From NCBI GenBank assembly GCA_014529385.2, contig CM043964.1, forward strand, positions 129,980,920 through 130,044,919: a stretch of DNA of 64,000 nucleotides, in the 5' to 3' direction. This document shows positions 44,313 to 58,329 of the stretch, in pieces. The notes below the pieces were generated by a model. It ran no database searches, had not been told where the DNA came from, and saw only the letters and a list, made by a program, of their open reading frames with translations. Position 1 is the stretch's first letter. The number at the start of each line of letters is the position of its first letter. The DNA comes from Adiantum capillus-veneris. Its lineage: Eukaryota > Streptophyta > Polypodiopsida > Polypodiales > Pteridaceae. The position numbers were made by a program, and so were the translations under genes.

Positions 44313-45942
44313 TCAGGAAGCTTTGTTGGCCAAAATCTTTCCTTCAAGCTTGGGCACCAAAACAATAGTTGTTGATTTTGAGCAAATAGAGCAAAATTCT
44401 ACCTCTTGTTGGTGATGAATCTTAGTAGATTTGCATTGACCGCAAAAACGTTCCACCAAAAATGAGTTCACATTCACAAAGTGCAGTGTGCCAGTCACCT
44501 ATGTATAGGCACTTGACGAGTTAGAGCTTTCTTGCGTTATTATGGTGAAAAAGGAAAAGCAAGATCAATACTTACTTCTTGATTGTGATCAACATCAAGA
44601 ATATGGGCCTTAAATGCTTCCTCCAAATGATACTTGAGCATGGTAATGGTCTTTGCATGCATTCATGAAGCTAAGCTGTGACGGCAAGAGAGGGAATATA
44701 TTAGAAAGCTGCAAATCTATAGAAGGGCGAAGATAAGTAAGCCTTACAGTGGCACGATCCTCAGCTGCTGGCCCATCTGCAAAAACAAGATCACCTTGGG
44801 AAAGACCATCTTTTGAAGTGCTAGCATGGCCCTTTATAACAACAAAAAAGCTACATTTCCAACGTGTGTACGGGTGCCTTGTGCATGCAAGGACTGTGCC
44901 TCATCCAAAAATTCACGCACTTTGCTTTCTGGGTAGAAACTAAGGCTGACTTCAAAAGGCTTTGTCTTTTCTACAACCGTGGAAGCGTTGAAGAATAGTA
45001 CATAAGGAGATGTGCAACCATCTGACTTAGTTTTTTTTCTTACAGTTACATTCTCAATGTGGACAAAGTCTCCTAAAATAAGGGTGTTAATGAATTGCTC
45101 AATAAATTGATCGCTAACAGCACAAGTGATGGTGCCAGTGTTGAGTGGGTCAACTAGGTCTGCCTTAAGGTAACGCATATACTTAGCGACTTCTGGGCTT
45201 TGTTTATAGGTTCCATATCAGTTAAGTATGCACCCCTTGAAAGCGAAGCGAGGGCAAGTTTCAATGATGTCAACAATGTGCAATAGAGGGATCTTAGTGG
45301 GAATATAAGGCACAAGAGAAGATGAACCAGTGGGAATTACATTCTCATGGTAACACTCAGTAGCAATATATCCATCTATTTTGGCACCCTCCGCAACGCT
45401 CTCTTTTTTTTGCAGCTGCAGGCAGTGGTCTCCCAAGAAAAGGTTTGGCTGCCACCACAACAAAAAACAAAACCATAAGGGTTGGGTAAAATGGTAGAAT
45501 ATCTATGCGGTGCAAGCAAGCCTTACTTAGTTTCACACGTCTTGAAAAGTGTACGTTCTATTGCATCAGTTTGATCCACATGCTTGAGGGATTTGGACCC
45601 AACACCAAGAGAAGGAGAAACATCAACCTTAGGCAGGCTCGAAGCGCTCCTTGTGCGGAGTGGACATACATGATCAAGAATGAGGCCACTATCAGGTCCC
45701 GAGAATGATGCAGTTGTATCACGGTGCACCATCTTGTGTAACTCTGAAAAAACAGAAAGAAAAATCACATTATTACCAAGCATACATCAAGAATTTTCTA
45801 TAAGTTAGCAAGCTATTGAGTCACCATTTTCAAACTCCATCGAGCGAACATCACTAGATTTATCGCACATGGGTTCGACGTTGTCATCGTAGCCATCGTA
45901 ATGTCCATTGAGTGGATTTCGCGAGGAGGAAGAGGCATCCAT
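44313..45942 (-). pseudogene. RPA-like single-strand DNA-binding gene of the Helitron
   Basis: Start ATG at 45942 (MDASSSSRNPLNGHYDGYDD). Likely exons follow at 45757-45523, 45463-45218, 45178-44834 and 44500-44313, with splice-like ends (acceptor TTTCTGTTTTTTCAG before the second, CATAG before the last). The fourth part has an OB-fold look (FVHIENVTVRKKTKSDG, PYVLFFNASTVV). The last has FCGQCKSTK and FCSICSKST, the four-Cys zinc ribbon of the RPA70 C-terminal domain. Plant Helitrons are known to carry RPA1-like genes, thought to coat the displaced strand. Exon limits are approximate, and I cannot tell whether all exons are intact. Confidence 0.6.
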
Positions 45943-46420
45943 ATTAAGAGAGGATGGTAAATAATATTCACACAATTATTACTTGATGTGCTCAAAGAAG
46001 TAAAGGTAAAGAACATCCTTTAGCTAAAGAATAAATAAGTTCATGGAAACAATACTTCACACAATCACAAAGACTTAGAATCAATAAGGGAGAGGGATGT
46101 TTTTGAACTAATTTTTGAAGCAACAAGACCACTTATATACAACCTCCCTTCTCTTCCTCAATGTTCACTAAGTTTTAAAGGTAACCTACTATCAGGTCTA
46201 TTAAATGGATTTGACACATTTAGACACATGCAAGAGAACATCAAATTCAAAGGGATTAATGAACTAGTGCACAAGTGTGTGTTGGTGGTCTAAGGTTTCC
46301 ACCATGCTCATGCGTTGAACACCATAGAAACAGCGAAAGGACGAGCCTAAAATTTCCTCTTGGCAAACTCAGTTAAAAGAAATTTTCATCCTCGAGGAAA
46401 TGATTTTTCCCGAGCACTTG
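45943..46420. other. Gene-free stretch upstream of the RPA-like gene
   Basis: Should hold the Helitron promoter and its 5-prime end (TC on the element strand), but I could not point to them. AT-rich; no repeat seen. Confidence 0.4.
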
Positions 46421-47835
46421 GAGGGGAAAGGATTTTCGAAAACCAGTGTTCGTGGTAAATTGTGTCTCGTCTTAATAGCGTGTCGCTTTCAATCTCAAAA
46501 ATGCCTGTCGAGGGTACGATAGTGTTTGGAAAAAAGCATTTTTCCAAACATACAAAAATTCCTTTCCTTGGATTTGTCAAGAGGAAATTTTAGAGAATCA
46601 AGTTAATTTTTCTCGTCTAAACACTATTTTTCTCTATTTTGGAGCGGAGGTTTTCCCATCGACAGTGTGCCGATTTCAATTTCAAAAATGCCAATTGAGA
46701 GCATGATAGTTTTTGGGGATAAGCACTTTTCCAAACATAGAAAATTCCTTCCCTTGGATTTGCCAAGAGGAAATTTTTGAAAATCAAGTTAATCTTTTGG
46801 GCTTTTACACGTTTTTTTCCTATTCGGAGTGGAATGTTTCCCTCTCCTTGGCGTTAGTCTTGAACCGGTTCGAATTATGAAAATACCGATCGAATGGAAG
46901 GGGAAAAGGAGAATTTCCGCCACAAAGTAGAGAAAAGTAGGGTAAAAATCTAAAAAAGACCGTGATTTTTTTTAAATCTCCTCTTGGGATACTCAAGGAA
47001 ATAAAATTTGCGCGCTTGACAAAACGATTTTTCTCTACCATTGGGAAGGAAGGAATTTCAAAAAATATGAACATTCTCGATGCAAGGGTAAATGAGGTCT
47101 AAGTGCCTTTGTGATTTGATGAGAACCTGCAAGCAGCGTCTGTGGAAAATTGTGTCTCATCTTAATATCGTGCCGGTTTCAATTTCAGAAATGCCGTCAA
47201 GTTGTGTTAAAAAAAAAACCTAGGTTCAATATAATCCCACCTACAAATTTTGAAATTTACCTCTAAATTTTATATTGAAGGTGAGAAAACCTACAGAATT
47301 TTGAAAAAATTAGTGTAATTCGGTGTAAAAACCTTCAAATTTTTGTCAATGTACCTCTGTCGTTTCACATATGTAGGTTTGCCAAGTTTTTGGAAAAAAG
47401 TTTTTTTCGAGCACTACCGTCAACTTGCAAGAGGAAAGGGAGAAATCCTACCCATAAATTGAGAAAAAGAGTGTGGAAAGCCGAAAAGGGAGCCTACTTT
47501 TTAGCATTTCCTCTTGGCAAAATCAAAGAAAGTCTAAATCATCTCAGACGATCTCTTTCTCTCTCACACACACACGCACGCACACAGGTGAGTGCATCCA
47601 TTGGATTGGACAGTGGAGCAGGTCTCTGTCCGACCTCTCTAGTTTTCAGGAATAATGTGTCTCAATGTAATGTCGTGTCATTTTGAATTTAATAAATGCC
47701 AATTGACGGCACGGGAAAAAGGAGAAATGTTGCCCTAGAATAGACAAAATATAGTGTAGAAATTTTAAAAAGCAGGCTAATTTTTTGAAATTACCTCTTG
47801 AATAAACAAGGAAAGGAATTTTGTATGGCTGCCAC
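46420..47835. repeat. Diverged repeat cluster with ~200-bp units
   Basis: A block with GTTTCAATTTCAAAAATGCC, TTTCCAAACATA, GAAAATTCCTT, TTGGATTTG and AAGAGGAAATTTT recurs in shifted form. Starts lie near 46480, 46665, 46860 (weak), 47170 (weak) and 47680. Spacing is about 190-310 bases, later members more degraded. No coding frame. It may be a decayed satellite or nested copies of one small element. Confidence 0.6.
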
Positions 47836-47853
47836 TGTCTTGGTACCATGGCC

Positions 47854-47856
<3 letters not shown>

Positions 47857-47916
<60 letters not shown>
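47857..47916. repeat. (GT)n, 60 bp
   Basis: Pure dinucleotide tract. Confidence 0.97.
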
Positions 47917-47917
<1 letters not shown>

Positions 47918-48015
47918 AATCGAGAATTCTCAAAACAAAGTCATTAGTTCATACGAGCATACAAATCAAAAGCTATGATTGTGAGCACGACTATAAATAA
48001 AAACTCATTAACTAA

Positions 48016-48285
48016 ATGGATTTACTGGAGGGCAAGGTAGATGACTCAAGAACCCAAAAACTTATCAATTACACACTTGTCAAGAAACTCAAACTTCCCC
48101 GTCTCAGGAGGAACTTAAGATACATAGCAACTCATGAAGTGGAGAAGTTCTTTACATTTTGGACTCCTTGTACATCGTTTCAGATGAGATATGAGTGCTA
48201 TCGGAAGTATGAGAATCAAAACCGAAGGCCATTCACTGCCAAAGACCCTTCCAATATGCAGCGTGACGATTTGATTCAAACATAG
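48016..48285 (+). CDS. Hypothetical short frame, 89 aa
   Basis: The frame starts MDLLEGKVDDSRTQKLINYT and is basic, with a Cys- and aromatic-rich middle (FFTFWTPCTSFQMRYECYRK). No family recognised. It stands alone next to transposon fragments; it may be chance or a relic exon. Confidence 0.2.
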   Translation: MDLLEGKVDDSRTQKLINYTLVKKLKLPRLRRNLRYIATHEVEKFFTFWTPCTSFQMRYECYRKYENQNRRPFTAKDPSNMQRDDLIQT

Positions 48286-48330
48286 ACTCCTAGCTTCGTA
48301 CTGTGGTGCTCCGAAAAACCAGAAACAGGA

Positions 48331-48487
48331 AGCCGTCTCCTTTTCTAACGCGTGTCACACTGTCGCCATCCTTTCTGCGCCTTGGGACTCCCTGGACAAC
48401 ACAGCACGCCATGCACAATATAGCCGACTCCTTTTCTAACTCCTGTCACAGTGTCGCCATCGTTTCTGCACCTTAGGACTCCATAGT
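48331..48487. repeat. Tandem duplication, period 91 bp
   Basis: CTCCTTTTCTAAC...TGTCACA.TGTCGCCATC begins at 48337 and again at 48428. About 60 bases match at roughly 85 percent identity. Confidence 0.8.
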
Positions 48488-48559
48488 ACATGTCTTCTCC
48501 AACTATCCTTCCCACCTTTCGTCCTCTCTTGCAAAATCTCTCCACATGGACGTCATCTG

Positions 48560-48720
48560 CGAAAGAACGCCCAATCCATCCCAATACTAAGGCCTTTCTT
48601 GAGCAGGCCAAAAATGTTGACGATGTCCTGCATACTTCTCTCTACGTGCTCTGAGAGCCACTAATGTTATGTGATCTTCTCAGTGCCCATCATTCGCTCT
48701 ATTGGCCTAGGATAGACGCA
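48560..48720 (-). pseudogene. Possible LINE reverse-transcriptase fragment
   Basis: On the minus strand SMQDIVNIFGLLKKGLS followed by MDWAFFRR resembles the segment after the FADD motif in plant LINE ORF2 proteins, where a helix precedes a GL.(I/V)NW.K motif. Stops break the frame on both sides. It could belong with the endonuclease relic at 53680-54129 on the same strand, but that is 5 kb away. Weak evidence. Confidence 0.3.
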
Positions 48721-48899
48721 AGTAATGTGAAATAAAAGAGGAGGCAGTAGGACATGGGGTACTGCACGACAACTACGGCAATACAAAGATAAGCATGTCG
48801 ACTGGATAGTGGGCACAAAGGTGCTTGCAACCGGGCTCCATCAATGGTGGTTACCACTGACAAGGCGGTAGTGCAGTTTCAAAGGCCACTAGGGTAGGG

Positions 48900-49364
48900 A
48901 TCCAATTGTAACACGGGTGCCTTTTAAAAGTCATACACGCCCCAATTTAGAGACAAAAATTTCAAATATACTAGTAATCTTGCTTATGTGTCATCTTGTG
49001 ATTTGCTAAAAATTGTCCCACTATTGGGCCTTGGGTGCCTCTCTTAAAAGATCTCAAAATTTAAACTTTCTCAAATTGACTGCCCAAATTAAATCAAAAA
49101 AATATCAATCTTGGTATAACCTAATCCGCCTTTGCATGAGAAATCTCATGCAATTTTCAAAATTCAAATTTGACCAAATTTGCAAAATCCCGCCCAAAAT
49201 TACACTTTTTTTCTTGAGTGTCTCTAAACTAGGTGCTATACCCTAGGGCAGATAAGTTTTTAGATTTGGTGCAGTCAAGTGAACAAGCTTGTCCTGACGG
49301 TTAGACGGATTATTGCCTTCCCACCCACCGTGGTTCAAGGCCGGCATTGAGGATGAAGGACTAT

Positions 49365-49449
<85 letters not shown>

Positions 49450-50300
49450 TCAATAACTTTGCTCGGTTTTGAGCTTGCTCGGATAAGCTCGCTCGATGTT
49501 TGCTAGAAGTCATGAACACTGGCTATATTTGGAGGTTTGTTAGTGTAAGGAGCCGGTGAATTCTTTTAGCGTGGGAATAGTGCCTTAATGCTACTAAAAA
49601 ATGTGAATTTCAACGCAAAGAATGTCGATTTAACTATCGAGCTTCGAGTGTGGTGAACAAGGGCAAAAGAGAGAGACAGAGAGTGGAGCACTAATAACGG
49701 GTTTTTAGTTGAAATCTGTTCCTCCACTGTTATTTCTCTGGTGCCCTACCTATGATTCGGTTGTTTTAGGCTTTTAGCACCCGGGATTGAGGAAGACGGA
49801 GCGCTTCTCCTGTTGAGGATGAAGGGGGAAAGTTGAGCCATGCGAAGTCAGCTAGGATGTGCTTCTTCTACTAATGACGAGGGAGGGTACAACTTTGTGC
49901 AATGCAATGGTCCTACTTCAGAGCTCTTCCCTTGCAAGCCGTTGCGTGCAACCCTGAATAGGGTCAACTTAAGCTCATGATTTAATGGTGAAACATTTCC
50001 TTGTATCAAGGTGTTTATTGCGTTGATTGTGCCCACACCTTTTTTGCTTGTGTTACCACCCGTGCAGCTTTTGTATGCAGAACCTCGTTCCTTACTTGCT
50101 CCTAGTGAGCCACTGGTGAAACTAAATAGATTTAGCGTCGGGTGCCCAAATTTGGACTTCTAATGGAAATGGCCTATGAACATTGAGAATAGAGGAATTA
50201 AGAGAACTATATTGAGCTTTTTTATAAAACTACTTTGAGAACATAGAGGGTGAACTCAATTAGCGGTAGCAACATAACCATTATACTTAATTAACTTCGC
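48900..50300. other. Gene-free stretch with (CT)n at 49370-49441
   Basis: Apart from the pure 72-bp CT tract, only AT-rich unassigned sequence is seen. Short frames such as 49013-49246 have no recognisable content. Confidence 0.5.
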
Positions 50301-50317
50301 ATGATTAATACTTTTGC

Positions 50318-50590
50318 ATGAGAGAGAATTGGAGCTTGACAATAGTTGAGGACCGGATTTACTTGGAGCTGGTCCCCCCTCCAATAGGCTTTCGTATTAT
50401 AGATTCTCCCATGAAGAGAGACTTGGTACGATACAATCTTTGTGTTCCTTGTGAGCTAGGTGATGCAATGAACATGGAAAGCTTCATGCATCACAAGCAT
50501 AACATAAACTTTGTAAAAGCATTAACCATCCCCGGTCTCAGTCCCAAGGCCTCAAACACCTCGAAGGTGGAGAGAGCTAGCGGGGAATGA
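50318..50590 (+). CDS. Hypothetical short frame, 90 aa
   Basis: Reads MRENWSLTIVEDRIYLELVP at its start. No domain recognised. No neighbouring exon or splice signal was noticed. Likely chance or a relic. Confidence 0.15.
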   Translation: MRENWSLTIVEDRIYLELVPPPIGFRIIDSPMKRDLVRYNLCVPCELGDAMNMESFMHHKHNINFVKALTIPGLSPKASNTSKVERASGE

Positions 50591-50835
50591 GGGTAGGGAA
50601 GAGGAAGAAGAAGCAACATATGAGAAAGAAATCGTTCCTCACTTATCATCACTATTCTTGCTTAGCATAGCATAATATCATAGTAATGAATATGGAGAAG
50701 ATGGCAAGCTTAAGCATTGAAGCATCACTCTTGGTTGGATTTGCATTACATAGCCAAGAGTGTTGGCGTAGGCTCTCAACTTCTCAACAAACTTGGAGAA
50801 GGAGATGAAGTCTCTTGCACTTGGCACTTCACATA

Positions 50836-53640
<2,805 letters not shown>

Positions 53641-53679
53641 ATGATAGGTGTTCTGATAGGAACTGTGAAGTCATCACCT

Positions 53680-54129
53680 TCATTTCAAACCATGATGGCA
53701 GTGAGTTGGCTTGATGAGAGCAGTAGCACAACAATCAAGCCATGGTCTCGTGCCGATGCCCACCTCCCACATGTTCATTAATGCCCATTTCTCACAAAGG
53801 CATATCCATTTGGATCCAGCCAACATGTTTGATGAACCTGTTTTGTCCTTTCTCTTTTCCACCATATTGAAATCTCCTACCAGGAACCATTCCCCTTTGA
53901 ATTGGATACCTTTTAGGTGTTCCCATGGATTTGCTCTCTCCTTCATCGAGCAAGGTCCATATATATTGATTATTGTAATATATCGATCATCCCTTTTGAT
54001 GTTTATTCCTAAAGCTCTCCCAGAGGGTTGATTGAATACCACCTTTGACTGCATGTCCCTATCCACAACCGAGAGGATGCCACTGCACCCATCAGCCCCC
54101 TCTTTGTAGGAGACAAGCTTCTTCCCCAC
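53680..54129 (-). pseudogene. LINE endonuclease fragment
   Basis: A 149-aa minus-strand frame with ITIINIYGP and FLVGDFNMVE, the GDFN block of the AP-like endonuclease of LINE ORF2 proteins, which nicks target DNA. The N-terminal catalytic Asn/Glu region is absent and the frame ends before the SDH motif. A weak SEH-like continuation (FLSEHLSLIF) follows in another frame near 53655. It is a 5-prime and 3-prime truncated relic. Confidence 0.75.
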
Positions 54130-55144
54130 TGTTTGATTTCGTTTGCTTTCAACATTGAGGTGATCTCCTATATAGCCCAGCAGTTGATTTCCTTACCTTT
54201 TATGAATTCCTCCCAGAAGAGGGAGCTCTTCTTTTGGGCATTAGGGGAAGTTTGAGGTCTCGACTTGACCCTATAAGAAATGGTAGAGAGAGAAAATTGT
54301 AAATTTTTTGTTTCTGCTAATATATTCACCGCCTATTGTGGGTTTTCCAAAAAACACGCTCTCTTGTTTTAGTTTTTCAATGTGTCCTTTTATTTTCTTT
54401 TCATTCTTTTGTTTTCAAATGATAATGTATGATGTGTACCTTTCACCTTATTATTTAAGTGGATCCTTTTCTAATATATAAACTATTTGTGATTATGTAT
54501 GTATAATAGATAATAAAATGTATGTTTTTATATTATTTTATTTTGTTTTCAAATGATAATGTGCAATGTGAATCTTTTACCTTATTATTTAAGTGGAGCC
54601 TTTCCTAATATATAAAATATTTATGATTATTCTACTCTCCATAAATCTTATCCTCCCCTTAACTTAGCAGGGCTTTATGCCTCCTGGCCTTGTTTTGCTC
54701 TCTCCTGAATCTTTGACCAATCTTTTCTCGTTCTTGTCTTTCCCATGTAGAAAAAAAAAACTCTACGATAAACCATCATGACCCTAGGGACTTAACTAAG
54801 CCATTAGGAAGTAAGTGGGGTATAGGAGGGCCTCTTTATTTGGCAATTTAAGGAAATGCTTAAAGTTTAAGCCAAAGTTGACCAAGCCTAAAAGAGAGGA
54901 TAAAAAGACCTATGCTAGGATTTAAAAAAATATCATTTCTATATTTTGTATTTGAAAATAGTCTATTTAGTAACCCAAAAGAGAGGTGGATAAATGAATT
55001 TTATAATGTCTTTTTCCCACCTCTCTCTCTAACATATGAAACACTCTATCACACTTAGATCTCATTAAAGGAAGCACTTTTCAAATCCCTATCAGAAAAG
55101 AAAATTTTCCACATTCTCTCATTGTATTCTCTCTCTAAAACGTG

Positions 55145-55223
<79 letters not shown>

Positions 55224-55374
55224 CTTTTCTCTCTTGTCATTTTTCCCTCCCAATCATTCAGGGGACATTCTATGCTACCTACTTCTGATAGAAAGTGCAA
55301 ATCCTCCTAGGTTACAGATGAGCTCTCTCTCCCACTCTCTCTTCCTTTTTGTCTTTCTCTCTCTCCCCCCCCCC

Positions 55375-55419
<45 letters not shown>

Positions 55420-55700
55420 GCTTCTCCCACTCCTGCTATAGGCGAGAGCAATGGAAACTCCATTACCTCTGTGTGTAGCAGCATTTCTCTCTCTACACTT
55501 TTGGTCAACAATTTGAACTCAAAGGAGATTGTGTTGCACTCCCTCTCTTTCTTCCTCCATAACATAATCCTTTTCTCCTATCTGTGAGTACTCTCCACTT
55601 CTTCTCTCCATAGCCAGCTTCACCTGCTTGCAGCAGTCACCATTACACATTCTCTCTCTAATTTTCTTGATTAGCTAACTCAAATGTCTTTCAATCGATT
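54130..55700. other. Gene-free stretch with (CT)n tracts
   Basis: (CT)n at 55150-55221 and 55383-55417 lie in a pyrimidine-rich region from 55020 to 55620. AT-rich elsewhere; a 60-bp motif (TTCAAATGATAATGT...TTATTTAAGTGGA) is repeated at 54413-54475 and 54547-54603. Confidence 0.6.
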
Positions 55701-55706
55701 CCCTAC

Positions 55707-55716
55707 CACTACAAGA
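55707..55716. other. Possible CACTA terminal motif
   Basis: CACTACAAGA matches the start of many plant CACTA elements. A near-mirror TCTTGTAGCG stands at 61151-61160. The flanking triplets (TAC, TCC) do not match, so the pairing is uncertain. Confidence 0.25.
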
Positions 55717-55736
55717 CATTACTAATAAGTCAAAAC

Positions 55737-58110
55737 AATATCGATTAAATATTGATTTGGAGCAAGATTACGCTAATGTACAACTCCGCACATCTAACCC
55801 CAATGATGCAGATCAACTACGGAACATTAGGTGCAAGGCAATCAACTTATGGGTTAATGGCCATATTTACCCTGGCGATCCAATGACCAATGCATCACCG
55901 CCCTTTTGAGACGGACTATTTGGCTACTGCTAGAGATTGTATTTAGCTTTTGTCAATAAAAGGAAAGCAAGAAAACATCTCTTTGTTGCCTATCCATTTA
56001 TACAAGAGAAGTACATGAAAGACATTCAACAAGTCAAAGAGGAAGCCACCAACGAGAAGACGAAGCACTTGAACAATGAGATGGTGAAGCTTAATCAAAA
56101 ATTAGAGCATCAAAAAATGGAGCAAGAGACAATTATGTTTAGCTACAATACACTACATGTAACATGCGTTGCCGAAGTGATTATCTCACACAGGTTCCAT
56201 TGGGCTATCACATTTGTAAGCAAAAAAGACACGCGATGTCTATGCAATCTTCAAGTGGTGGATCTCAAAAGGTACGTATCATTCAAACTCGGTAAGGACA
56301 AATGCAAGCTTCTGATTTCCTATAATTTTTGCAAATTGTTGTAACTTTATTTCAATATGCAGGAACTTGGCTCGGATGGTGATGGGAATCAATTTTGATG
56401 CTCAAACGATTAGACATATTACTCTGCTATAGCATATCATCAAGCCAAAAGAGTTGGTGGAGCTATTGGGTGATCCATCCAATGCTGGCATTGCTAATGT
56501 TTTGCACCATAAGTATTCTAGTGAGCTAAAGAGCATTGTGCTGCCTCAGGAGATGATGGAGGTGTCTAATAGCGCATGAATAATTCTTAAGGCCTTTGAA
56601 GCTTTTTACAGAATTGTCGTACTAGGTCACAAGGCAAAAGGTGTGTTTAGGTTGCTGCCAACACCTTACAGTGTCAGTGTTGTAAAAAAGTGCACCAATA
56701 ATGATGTTGCAAGCTTGTTGGGTGGATTTCAATATATTGAGGATACCATGCCATTAGAAGACAGTAAATCCTTCCACTACAATGAGTTCAACAATGTGTA
56801 TGTTGAGTTGTTGAAGCTCCAGGAGTCAATGATTAGATTTTATGGCTTGACATAGGAAGAGTGTGATGGAAAAGTTAACTTTGTAATGAAGCTTGATGAG
56901 TGCCAAATTTTCAAAGGTTTATGGCTTGAAAGGATAAGTGTTATGCTGATGAGCAGGGCCTTGGTGGGCGTCGATGTTGCGCTAAATGCCAATGAGAAGG
57001 GAAACACCTGTTTAGGTGTTCAATTAGAGAAGAATATTTGGTTGTTGTTTTTCACCTCCCTCATGAGACACATGAGTCCCTGAAATGGTATTTCAATCAA
57101 ACCCCAATCATTGATATCATTTAGCAACAAGAAGAAGGAGAGTCATTCAGCAAAAACAAGAAGGACAACAAATGCACGTTTCAGGTCTAGGTACGTTCCA
57201 ATTTGAGTGGAATTTGGCAGGAGACTCGAAAACTCTCATGTGTATGTTAGAGTGCAAGCAAGGTGCAATGACCCTCTTTCCATGCATTTATTGTTGCCAC
57301 AATAAAGTCTCATTTGGAACTGAGGGCAACGGTGCAAAGGCCAGCAAGTCAAAGGGTGGTAACAGTAAGGGTGGCAAAATTGTAGTCAACATTGCAAAAG
57401 GTGTGCCCACTACACAAATAGTGGCTAAAGCACTGCAATAATGGTTTCAAGATATCCTCACTAGTAGTAAAGCTAGGCATTTTCTTTCAGACTATTCTGA
57501 CTCTCAAAGTCCCAATGAGTTTTAGTTGTGGAAAATGGTGTGTGATATTACCACCTACAGAGGTAACAACGCATCCCTAGAAATTAAGCATGCTAGTTTG
57601 TGGCAGTTTGTAGATGATATTTTTGTCTACTTGAAAAGGAAAAGCTAACATGTGATGAGATATCCACGGTAAAATTTGTAATCAATAGTTTCACAATGCA
57701 AATGGTAGATTCTTGGTGGAAGACACACATTACATGGTGGATTCTTGGGGGAAGACACGCATTACATGGTGGGTTGATAACTTCGTCTCTCCGGTCAAAA
57801 AACACATGTGTTGGAACTAAAGTTTCATTGTTTTTTCAGCACATTCTTTTTGCACATAGTGCATCTTTTCTCAACACCTACGGTTCATTGGGCATCTGGA
57901 GTAGCCAAGGAATGGAGCGCTTGCACTATCAAGTGAAAGCAGTGTATTTTAAAAATACACGGCATGGAGGTGGAAGGAAAAAGAGCAATGCCCTACACAA
58001 GATATTCAATTGGTTCTACAGAGTTTTAGCGACGGGGAGAGAGAGAAAGAAGACTAGAGTGCAAAGAAGTTTGAAATGCGGAATAGGAAAAGTGGTTAGC
58101 GTGAGGTGAT
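55737..58110 (+). pseudogene. Decayed multi-exon transposon-like gene, family uncertain
   Basis: A series of plus-strand pieces reads as one old protein. Parts: 55937-56270 with a coiled-coil stretch (KHLNNEMVKLNQKLEHQKME); an intron about 56271-56362 (AAAAG|GTACGT...ATATGCAG); ELVELLGDPSNAG and KGVFRLLPTPY (56450-56680); VMKLDECQIFKG (56886 on); KTLMCMLECKQGAMTLFPC with a Cys pair (57230-57290); SQGMERLHYQVKAVYF and NTRHGGG (57900-57970). More than ten stops and shifts break it. The ME..H...K.YF..T.HGG pattern recalls large repeat-encoded proteins in plants and animals whose role is unknown to me. A 36-bp tandem duplication lies at 57705-57776. Confidence 0.4.
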
Positions 58111-58329
58111 CACAATCATATCATGCTTTATTAGTGCAAGGGATTGATTCCGACGATGGTTGGACACCATGCCCCCTACCCACCCTATAGCCAAATAGTT
58201 TCTTACAAACTTGGGGATGGATTATAATAGAGTCCATGCATGTTATAATCATTGTGTACTCTTTTGAATGAGTATGAGTATTTAGAATAATGGCCCAAAT
58301 GTGGATCAAATAGGTATAGAGAGGCCACA

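Larger units (their letters stand above)
36114..45942 (-). mobile_element. Decayed Helitron carrying RPA-like, Rep and helicase genes, split by a copia element
   Basis: On the minus strand the order is an RPA-like gene (45942-44313), an unknown N-terminal region, a DUF6570-like region, the HUH Rep endonuclease, and a PIF1-type helicase (37610-36238). This is the plant autonomous Helitron plan. A candidate 3-prime end is at 36114-36144. The 5-prime end (TC on the element strand) was not located, so the right boundary given is just the RPA start codon. The copia element at 37638-40983 interrupts Rep-helicase. Many stops and frameshifts make it inactive. Confidence 0.8.
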
